Shown: in pieces, positions 55,642 to 64,000 of the stretch
How the letters are laid out: every line of letters starts with the position of its first letter
Position numbering within the stretch: position 1 is the stretch's first letter
Program-made: the position numbers and the translations under genes
From: Brienomyrus brachyistius
Taxonomy: Eukaryota; Chordata; Actinopteri; Osteoglossiformes; Mormyridae
Length of the DNA: 64,000 nt
Reading direction: 5' to 3'
Assembly: GCF_023856365.1 (NCBI RefSeq)
Contig: NC_064548.1
Span: forward strand, 19,888,461 to 19,952,460
Notes under the pieces: model-generated
Database searches by the model: none
The model's input: only the letters and a program-made list of their open reading frames with translations
Told to the model about the DNA's origin: nothing

Positions 55642-56418
55642 GAGAGGCGCTCACTGCAGGGTCCTGCTGTCTCTATCTTCCACCCAGCAAGTGCCTTCCC
55701 CCCCTGCCACTCACTGCTCTGCACCCCCATCTCTCAGCACCTCCCCGGGAAACCAAAGGCTCGGGACCAGCTCCTCCTGCTCCTCTCCCACATCCCTGAT
55801 CCTGCGCCCACCTCGCATGCCACCTCCTTGCTCCTGCCCCTCCACTCACATCCCAGAATCTCCCTTGGACTCGCTCATCTCCTGGCCTCAGCTAAGCCCC
55901 GGCCTCCAGTCCGCAGAGACTAGGCTGCAAGGACCATTAAGCGAACATATTTTACTGATCGACAGTGAGGGCCCACAGGTGTGAGAGACAGGAGAGTTAC
56001 ACAAGTAGTCACGTCAGTGGGGGCCTGGGGTAGCACGGCATTGTCCTCGATTATGTCTCCAGGTGCTCTGGAGAGTGATTCTCCTTTTCTCATTGGTCAG
56101 CTGCACCTGGACTAACCTGCCTTTCCACCGATGACATCTCTCAGAGAAATGTGACACAGCCACCAACAATAGTCATATGTCCTTCCGAGTTGTGTTCAGA
56201 TGAGGGAGGCAGCTGAAAATCACAGCATGATGATAAGTGTGGAAGAGCAGAGCAGTTTGCCAAGCCTTGAAGCAAAATGATGCATTTTTGGTCAGGAGGA
56301 GAGGAAACATTTCAGGGTATGGTGCACCTTACACCCAGAGGCTTGTGGATTTGAATGTGCAAAGCATGTATGTGAAATTCTCCCTTTGGTCTCATGGTTT
56401 TCCTCCGGCCATCCAAAT

Positions 56419-56675
56419 ATGTCCCCACAATGTCATAAAAGTCTTTTATTTTGATGCTATGGGGGCATGCTTTGGTCCCAACAAGGGGAAACTCAATTTT
56501 ATAAAAATCTATGACTGCCATCAAAAAACTAAAAATGCTGAAAGTCTGGTATTTTGTTTGGTTACTTATGGTTAAGGTTAGGACTGGGGAGGGGTTATGG
56601 CTTTCATAGTTGGGATTAGGATTATGCCGATAAAAATGAATGGAGAGTCTCAACAAATATATAGATACCTCCATC
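56419..56675 (+). mobile_element. Dispersed repeat with telomere-like core, copy 4
   Basis: GTCCCCACAATGTCATAAAA, AAAAATGCTGAAAGTCTGGT, ATTTTGTTTGGTTACTTATG, GTTAAGGTTAGGACTGGGGA and AATGAATGGAGAGTCTCAAC match copies 1-3 in order and orientation. It has no microsatellite tail. Confidence 0.75.
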
Positions 56676-56805
56676 ATTTGGGTTCCATCAGCATTTATTA
56701 CAAAACATGGTTAAGAGTAACAACTTATTTAACGATAAAGCTGACTGATGTTTGTGGGGAGGCTTTCAAAGCTGGCAGACGCTCTTGTTACTACACTGGA
56801 ATGGG

Positions 56806-57000
56806 GCAAGACATCCAGTGAGAAGACGCACACTGCGGACACACTGCACAACAAGTGCAAAACGTAATTAAAAATGGCCGGTACAGCTCGACGTTTGGAA
56901 AGGAAACAGAGACAGGTACATAGGCTAATGCTAGTAAAGTCGAATGTCCAACCAAAATTCGTTTTACATCATAATCTACCCTATCACTCAAGTTTTGATA
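56806..57000 (+). mobile_element. Unnamed dispersed repeat, copy A
   Basis: GCAAGACATCCAGT, AAAAATGGCCGGTACAG, GGAAAGGAAACAGA, AGGCTAATGCTAGTAA and GTCGAATGTCCAACCAAAAT recur in the same order at 58947-59130. No coding potential or known family was recognised. Confidence 0.7.
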
Positions 57001-57440
57001 TGACTCCTATCAGCCCTGTGGGGGCTGAGGCTCAGACCAATAGCCTTTGGTGCTTTTTCACTCTTTAAGACCGTCCATTCGCCTGTTTCGTGCCTGAAAT
57101 TCAGGTTTATTGCAGTGAAGTATTGCATGGTCAGAGGTACCTGTCACATCATCGTAGATGTCGTCACACTTCCTACGCGTTAGTTAACCGATTTCCCCAG
57201 TGCTGGTGTCCAAAGACCAGTGCTTTACCTCAGCTGAACAACTGAAGAACTAATGATATTATCTTGGAGTCTTAACGTGGACTTTGGGGTTTGGTATCTT
57301 CTGTGTGTGGGGTAGGAGGTGATCATCTGCATGATACAGTCAACTGCATGATGAATGTGGCATTAATGCCTGGGATAGGGGGGGGATTTATGACATTTTA
57401 TCAGCAATGGTTACAAGAAATAAAATGCGTTTTATATGAA

Positions 57441-58946
57441 TACAGCTTTCTGTGTTCTGTTATGCGGAAAGCACAGTCTACCTGGGTCTGGCATCCACTC
57501 AACAAATGTGGTGAAGCATCCGGATCCTAATCAGCTAATAAGTCCTCCGACGTTTACATCTTTATTTGAAAGTTTAACTTAGCAGGGGCCTTTAAAATTT
57601 TGGAACATAATTGGAATGGTCTGGGTTGGGGGGCCAACATGACATGGGACCCAAAATCTGTAGCGGCATCCCTGCCTTGGTCATGCTACAGCCCTGGTAG
57701 AACAACAGGTATGTCAAGCACCAGAGGAAGCCGTTCTCAGCATACACACAGGCTTGGGCAGAGTGAATGTGCCGTCTGAGACGGTGTGACCTCGTTCAGC
57801 CTCGGTGAGCACAGACATGCCAGCACCTTGTGTGGAACTGCTAGCTATTAGCTAGTTAGCATCACTGCACTTCATAGCTGCTTTATGCACAAGAAGGCAA
57901 GACTCCAGCTGCCTCCGTGGGGGTAAAGAGACTGGAGTGGTTGCAGGAACGGAACCAGGCAGAACCAGGACAAGAGCTTGTTTACCTCAACTCTGGGTTT
58001 GTTTTTCTAGGTTAATTTTAGTGTTTCAACTTCTTCTTTTTAACAAACTTCTTAATATTTACTCCCAAGATACGTGCTTCTTGTTTTCCATCTCTCCCTG
58101 TACCCCCCCACAATGTCTTTCTCCTTCAGATTACCTGTCACAGCCACCAGCCTCAGTGCAGATGTTGGAGCTGTGGAGCATGGAAGCCAACTGAAGGTTC
58201 ACGCTCAGGTGTCCCAGCAAGAGAGGGAAGGATGAAATCCACAGGGTCATGGTGAGTCTAGAACCATTTTCAGGAAGAAGAGGACACAAGGCAGGAGACG
58301 CCCTGCTTGGGATGCCAGTTTATTGCAGATCAAACATCTTCCCAACAGCGATTCAGGGATACTAGTTCAACTGTCTGTTTTTAGATTGTCGCAGAAATCC
58401 TTTCCAAATATGGAGAGAACAGGCAAATTCACATTTAGAACTGGGGGCTGGGTCAAACTCACAACCCTGACTCATTACACTACTCCAGTATGTGGTTTGA
58501 TTTTTTTATTTTCTTTAACTTAAGCAGCAGAGTGCAATAATTATCCAAGTACTGTCTCTGTTCTTAGAAATAGGCTGTAGACAGTACCAGTGCTTAAGCC
58601 TTGCCTTACCTACTATGTTGAGACACAATTAGCACGTAGCAAATGAGACCGACGTAGCGCAAAAGCATGTGTGCCTGCAACTACACTGTCATAAACCGTC
58701 ATAAGTCAGGTTGGGACTGCTTTCTCAGAATTGAACACTCATGACTTCCTGGGTGACTTCCTGGGTCCGCAGCATGCCTGCAGTCTCTATGCAGTGTTCG
58801 CACCCCAACCCTAACCCCCCACCCCCAGATTTCTTATACTAGCTTCAGTGTTTTTCGAACATTGTGCACGCACCCAGTCATGCCCCTCATCATGTCTGCC
58901 AAGTCAGCAATTATCCATTTTGCATACACAAACCGTAAAGAATTTC
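57441..58946. other. Downstream intergenic DNA, nothing recognised
   Basis: No exon-like frame, RNA gene or element hallmark was seen. Confidence 0.45.
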
Positions 58947-59130
58947 TGTGCAAGACATCCAGTAAAGAGAAACACAAATAATGCAAAAAAAACAAACAAA
59001 AATGGCGGGTACAGTTTCTGATTCGTATCGACATTCGGAAAGGAAACAGACAGGTACGTAGGCTAATGCTAGTAATGTCGAATGTCCAACCAAAATTTGC
59101 TTTACATCGTAATCTGACAGCTATCCAGCT
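58947..59130 (+). mobile_element. Unnamed dispersed repeat, copy B
   Basis: Second copy of the repeat at 56806, with AAAAATGGCGGGTACAG, GGAAAGGAAACAGACAGGTA and GTCGAATGTCCAACCAAAAT. It has an extra A-rich segment before the ATGGCGGG block. Confidence 0.7.
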
Positions 59131-60646
59131 AGCAATCTAATGTCTTATAATTATCAGTGCTGTACTTTGTTGTATATTAATCCCGCATCAGAAAATCTCT
59201 TTCTTACACATAAAAGACCTTGGTCTCCAGAGAGGGACAGCTAGTCAGTGTTCAGCATCCCAGTAATACAAATGCTGAACAGCGCTTTTAAAGGTTTTAG
59301 GGGAGACTGGGGCAACTGATGAACAGGTTCAGTTCAGCTTTGGGTGGTAGGCCTACCGTTTTTTCATACTGTTATACAATTCGGTGTTTTTAAGGTATTT
59401 TAAAATCTTGGCGGTAAAATTTGCCCCCACAATAATTATTTCCAATAAGTTATCAAAAATATGTATACACAGAGCCATGTAGAGAGAGTCACGGCAACTA
59501 CGTTCACTGTAATCAACGACGTGACTTTGGCTGGCTGGAACATTGTGGGGAGGGGATGTGAGGTCTCCACCCATTGCAGGAGAAAAATGATTATTGGGGG
59601 AGGGGGGATTGTATTACCTGGTTTTGGTTTATTGGGGGGGGGGGATTTAGGGAACACTGACAGATAAAAAATTAGACTAGGATTCTGGATAAAGTTAGCA
59701 ACACATGACATTAAAAACAAACAGCCTATTAATTGAAAATTCCATGCTCTTAAAACCGTTTCATTCAGCATTATAGAATTAGAGAAAAGGTTTAGATTCT
59801 AAACGCGTATTTTTTTTTGCAGGGTGGCGGGAGTTAAATATCAGCCAAATATAATGCTGGAGCATTGTGATCGTGGAGTGGTGGGCGGAGGTGGTGAAAT
59901 GAGGACGAGCTGAAGTTACATAAAGAAGAGCTATTTTTGTGATTATATCGCTATTGATATCTATTTAGACGACACATCTGAAACATCTCAACAGTAATAA
60001 ACAGTTAACAAAAAACGTCTCAACTCCTTTAGATTTTGCAAGCTTTCGTCTGTTCCTTATTTCTAATAAACCAAACATCACGTGCGCTTCCCAATGGTGT
60101 GGTCTTTGTGAAAATGTATAAATTCAATGTATAATGGATAAATCCAGAATATGATTACCTCACATTTTTTGTTGTTGTAATCTTTAGTTAGAGTGAGATT
60201 TTTCCTGCTGACCGTTTTTGCTCCTCTCCATGTCCCTGGGGAAACCGTACATCCACATGCAGTATCGCAAAGCATGGTGGCGATGATACACACAGACATC
60301 ATGGGATACTATAACGATAATCAATGTCACCAACTTCGGTCATCTGGCTGACCTGATATTTTCAGTTCGAGACATGTCTGCACAACATTTACATGTATGT
60401 ACTGTATTATTAACTAGTAAATATAGGCTGCATGTTTTCGCTTTTGATGCAGCTAGTTTTACTTTTATAATGGAATACTATAGATATGCCGTAAGATTTA
60501 TTACATGAGTGTCAGAAAGCGTGTTACGCCAAACGCGAGCGAGTGGGCAAAACAGAGAAACTTAGCAGTCTGCTTTTACACCTAAGAACCCACCACTAGC
60601 CGCATCCAGCTACTGAATGTTCTCATGAAGTGAAAGTATCGTTTTT
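59131..60646. other. Intergenic DNA, nothing recognised
   Basis: AT-rich, with G runs near 59590 and 59632. No gene or element was recognised. Confidence 0.45.
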
Positions 60647-60781
60647 GCAGCCTTTGAAGATCTTCATAAAATCTTTGACCCAGTTGATCGAGTTGCCCTG
60701 TGGGACATCCTGAAACTTTGCGGGATTCCCCCCCTTCCCCCGAAGTTGCTGGACATCATGGCCAATGTTCTGTCGAGTTGA
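60647..60781 (+). pseudogene. LINE reverse transcriptase fragment
   Basis: Reads AAFEDLHKIFDPVDRVALWD then ILKLCGIPPLPPKLLDIMAN and stops. FEDLHKIFDPVDR fits reverse transcriptase motif A (F-x-D-L-x-K-x-F-D), and the following GIPP-KLL-I pattern is usual for non-LTR retrotransposons. Only 44 codons survive, with no ATG and a stop at 60779. The clade (for example L2 or RTE-like) cannot be decided. Confidence 0.75.
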
Positions 60782-60821
60782 GCTACTTTGTCGAGTTAGG
60801 CTACCGTAGTGCTAATCAATA

Positions 60822-60892
60822 GCCCTAAGCCCTAACCCCCCCAAAAAACCTAAACCCTTACCCTAATCCCTAAAACCTAACCCTAATACCAA
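60822..60892. repeat. Degenerate CCCTAA telomere-like stretch
   Basis: Several CCCTAA or CCTAA hexamer-like units separated by variants. It may be an interstitial telomere-like tract or part of a decayed element. Confidence 0.5.
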
Positions 60893-61071
60893 AACGGTGG
60901 AACTGCACATGCGCAGAAAGGCTCGATAGCACGTCTTGATAGGTAGTTCAACTGGTCAGAACACCGGGATCCCGAGGTGTTTTGTCATGTGGTAGATGCG
61001 CTGTTTACTGCAGGAATATGATATTTTATAGTTTCGATGTTTTTATAATTATCCTAAAATGTATAGAATAG

Positions 61072-61428
61072 GGGCGGCATGGTGGTGCAGTGGTTAGCAC
61101 TGTCGCCTCACACCTCTGGGACCCGGGTTCGAGTCTCCGCCTGGGTCACATGTGTGTGGAGTTTGCATGTTCTCCCTGTGTCGTCGTGGGTCGACGGGTA
61201 CTCCGGTTTCCCCCCACAGTCCAAAAACATGCTGAGGCTAATTGGAGTTGCTGAATTGCCCGTAGGTGTGCATGTGTGAGTGAATGGTGTGTGAGTGTGC
61301 CCTGCGATGGGCTGGCCCCCCATCCTGGGTTGTTCCCTGCCTCGTGCCCATTGCTTCCGGGATAGGCTCCGGACCCCCCGCGACCCAATAGGATAAGCGG
61401 TTTGGAAAATGGATGGATGGATGGATGG
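61072..61428 (+). mobile_element. Full-length tRNA-derived SINE (GATG-tailed family)
   Basis: A box TGGTGCAGTGG (61083-61093), B box GGTTCGAGTCT (61126-61136), body as in the copy at 6212, and tail (GATG)n. It is flanked by an exact 13-bp target duplication ATGTATAGAATAG (61059-61071 and 61429-61441). This is the best-preserved copy in the window and probably the youngest. Confidence 0.93.
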
Positions 61429-61441
61429 ATGTATAGAATAG

Positions 61442-62646
61442 TACCTTTCTACAAGTACGTGTTTCCAAACTTATGACTTGCACTCTAAATGGTAAATTAA
61501 AATAATGCTTAGTTTATACAGTTTATGGCATAACACCGGCATCCCCTGGATTTACCGTAAATATCACAAAAAACGTGATTTTACAGCTTTTCCATTCTGA
61601 TTTCAAAACCGAAAAACGCCGATGTATTTTGTTTTTCCAATCTGGTTTTGAGATTTACTATGTTCCCTCATTTTCAGTTTCCGTTTCGAACCAAAGACAT
61701 AAAGTATATATACTTATAGCAGCGCCGGTGAGATGCGTTGAGCATGCTGATACATTATAAATAGCCCCTTGCGTGTATAATTATAAATATTTGATGCACT
61801 TCCAATTGTGGAGTGCATGTTTGTATATGGAAGGGTCTCTTACGTGAAACCTCCCTGATCCTCGCGTATCTTTAGCCGTGTATAAATTACCCTCCGTATG
61901 TGTGCCTTCCTGTCCGGCGTCTGACACGTCTGTGTTTTTACGTTGTAGTTGCTTCCGGTGTTATGCCGAAAAAGGCATCCCTGTCGTAGAATGCATGCCT
62001 GTCTCGGGAGCGCGCACCGCTGAAAACAGCGAAACGAAAGCTCGTTTTTGTAATGCGTAAAAATGATCGTTCCTGTTTACTTAAACTCATAAAACGCACG
62101 TAACACATCACATGACGTTGTATTTTGTTAAAATACAGATATATAACACAAAACAAATAAAATAGATCGCTGATCTGAAAACGCTTTGTTACTTAATGGG
62201 CTGTCACTGTTGATATCGATTCAAAAGTTCAAAACAGCAGACATTAACGTGGCAATATAAAGCTTGTTACATTATAAGTGTGTATCAGATGCACAGCAAC
62301 ACTGTTTTTTCACGAAAAAAAAATTGTTACTCAATCTTTTTAAAATGTCTGGGTCTTGTTTTAATTAATGGCTAAAATAGTGTTGCACCATGTAGCTCAG
62401 ATGACACTGACCTGTCTCTAAATTGTATTAGTTAGACGTGCATGGGGTTAGTGCAAATATAATGATGAAGTTGGTTCTTGATGAACTTTTTCTGCAGGGG
62501 TGGCTTGATTGGCTGCAGGTTCTTCAGCAAGGCTCTTAACCCTCAGCTTTCTGTTTGTCCCACCAGATGGCTGCTTTTTGTAAACAACTTACTCTATAAA
62601 TAGGGAGGTGTAAAGACAATTTCTCCATGAGTGTCAATGAATTATC

Positions 62647-62677
<31 letters not shown>

Positions 62678-62708
62678 GTTGTTGTTGTTGTTGTTGTCAT
62701 GTACTTGA
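61442..62708. other. Intergenic DNA with a 17-nt hairpin-repeat match and (ATT)n
   Basis: GCCGAAAAAGGCATCCC at 61965-61981 is the exact reverse complement of a segment of the tandem repeat at 62710. A (TTA)n tract followed by (TTG)n lies at 62648-62697. A fragment of the third SINE family lies at about 62500-62560. Confidence 0.6.
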
Positions 62709-62709
62709 T

Positions 62710-63590
62710 GATGGGAGCTACACAAATCCAAAATCCAAGGGGATGCCTTTTTCGGCAACCACCTGCTGGAAAAGGCATCCCCCTGTTAAAACTGGCTGTA
62801 TTGCACCTACACTGCTGAAACTTGCACAGGTAACTTAAAACTCTCTAAAATACAAAGTCCCAAAGGCACTTGGTGATGGGAGCTGCAGAAGTCCAAAATC
62901 CAAGGGGATGCTTTTTTCGGCAAGCACCTGCCGGAAAAGGCATCCCCCTGTTAAAACTGGCTGTACTGCACCTACACTGCTAAACCTTGCACAGGTAACT
63001 TAACACTCTCTAAAATACAAAGGCACTTGGTGATGGGAGCTGCAGAAGTCCAAAATCCAAGGGGATGCCTTTTTCGGCAAGCACCTGCCGGAAAAGGCAT
63101 CCCCCCTTTAAACTGGCTATACTGCAGCTACGCTGCTGAACCTTGCACAGGTAACTTAACACTCTCTCAAATACAAAGTCCCAAAGGCACTTGATGATGG
63201 GAGCTGCAGAAATGCAAAATCCAAGGGGATGCCTTTTTCGACTTGCATTTCTTGGCTTTGTTTCCATAGTCTTTCTTTGCGTTTAGTTTGGCTCTTGTTT
63301 CACCTGCCTGCCTTTGTTTTGACCCATCATTGTCCTTGTTACTTTTTCCTTTTGAGTTTCTATTATAATTAAGTCCCCTTGTTGTTTCTAAGGTGTGCTG
63401 TGCACTGCCCTATATCATGCCATGCTGTAACTACATCTTATACAAAGCACTTGATAAAGGGAGTAACAGAAATGTAAAACTTTTTTGGACCCTGGCTTCC
63501 AGAAAAGGCATCTTCTGGTTAATCTGGCTGTACTGTAACTACACATGTGATACATGCACAGGTAAAATAAACGGATCAAAATAAAGCATA
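62710..63590. repeat. 157-165-bp tandem repeat with internal hairpin
   Basis: Unit starts GATGGGAGCT at 62710, 62875, 63032 and 63196; a diverged relative begins GATAAAGGGAG at 63453. In the first three units GGGGATG-C-TTTTT and AAAAGGCATCCCC face each other; in the first, GGGGATGCCTTTT (62739-62751) and AAAAGGCATCCCC (62770-62782) form a perfect 13-bp stem. CTTGCACAGGTAACTTAA recurs between hairpins. It is non-coding. Unit 4 is broken after its left arm by unrelated sequence (63241-63450). Confidence 0.85.
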
Positions 63591-64000
63591 CTGTAATTGT
63601 ATATGTACTCGTAACTACAGTCCATTTTAGTCTTACATTGTATTACATTTTGTTCACAATCACAATGAAATCTAAATGGAGTAATTTTACAGTAGGATTA
63701 AAATGATGATAGGACACCTTTCTCTGTATTACAGTTTGCCATAACATTGTTGGCTTAGTAATCATGCTAATAACATCGTATTTTATGTTTAAAAGAAGTT
63801 ATGTGGTTTTGAGGGCAGTATATGGTGAAGAAGTAGAAAAGTTTAATTTTGTTTAAAAATTACAAGACAAAAACAATACTCAAATTATTCAAATTTCGCA
63901 AACAATAAAAAAATTAATTAAATAAATAACATTGATAAATAGTTCCAAACAAAATATTAATACAATAATTTGAATAACAATAATAATAATGAATAATAAT
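63591..64000. other. AT-rich intergenic DNA, nothing recognised
   Basis: Very AT-rich, ending in AATAAT-type low complexity. Confidence 0.5.

Larger units (their letters stand above)
55642..57440 (+). other. kcnh3: kcnh3 possible extended C-terminus and 3' UTR
   Basis: From 55642 to 55984 the alternative frame of the last exon stays open. From 55985 on no coding is seen. The region includes a dispersed repeat at 56419-56675 and another at 56806-57000. AATAAA at 57419-57424 with T- and GT-rich sequence after it is a candidate polyadenylation signal. The 3' end is inferred only. Confidence 0.45.

Overview
The window is vertebrate nuclear DNA, almost certainly from a teleost fish. It shows split genes with GT/AG introns, dense CA/GT microsatellites, GATG-tailed tRNA-derived SINEs of a type common in ray-finned fish, hAT-like MITEs, a decayed Tc1-like transposon and a LINE fragment. 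The species cannot be named from the sequence.

There is one recognisable protein-coding gene, on the + strand. It is kcnh3, an ELK-type (Kv12.2) voltage-gated potassium channel of the EAG family. I place 15 coding exons from 12388 to 55641, and every intron has GT/AG ends and matching phase. They encode an N-cap and PAS/PAC domain, S1-S4 voltage sensor, S5-pore-S6 with filter SVGFGN, C-linker, cyclic-nucleotide-binding homology domain with its YNL tail motif, a Ser/Pro-rich tail and a coiled coil. As read, the protein is 1042 residues. In the last exon the frame closes just after a run of ten C residues, while the +1 frame stays open for 114 more codons, so a one-base C-run error or a real frameshift is suspected. 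Paralogue choice (kcnh3, not kcnh4 or kcnh8) rests on the FGEKP segment, VYFG before S4, the long glycosylatable turret, [10 protein letters not shown] and [27 protein letters not shown] sequence, all recalled from the family and not aligned here.

Layout: 1-11.8 kb is upstream intergenic DNA with a 48-bp minisatellite, foldback elements, a U6 snRNA pseudogene beside a MITE, and SINE copies. 11.8-12.4 kb is a GC- and purine-rich first-exon region with a possible RE1-like site. 12.46-34.83 kb is a 22.4-kb intron 1 holding most of the transposon debris. 34.8-44.6 kb carries exons 2-10, with a minisatellite split by a MITE (intron 5) and an 18-bp array just inside intron 6. 44.6-53.3 kb holds introns 10 and 11 with three large minisatellites (48, 54 and 27 bp) around exon 11. 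53.3-55.6 kb carries exons 12-15. 55.6-64 kb is 3' UTR and downstream intergenic DNA with a full-length SINE, a LINE reverse-transcriptase fragment and a tandem hairpin repeat.

I found no second gene, no operon-like system, no CRISPR array and no clearly novel biological system. The points most worth checking are the broken reading frame in the last exon, the nested MITE in a minisatellite, the cluster of intronic minisatellites, the U6 pseudogene and the tandem hairpin repeat near 63 kb.
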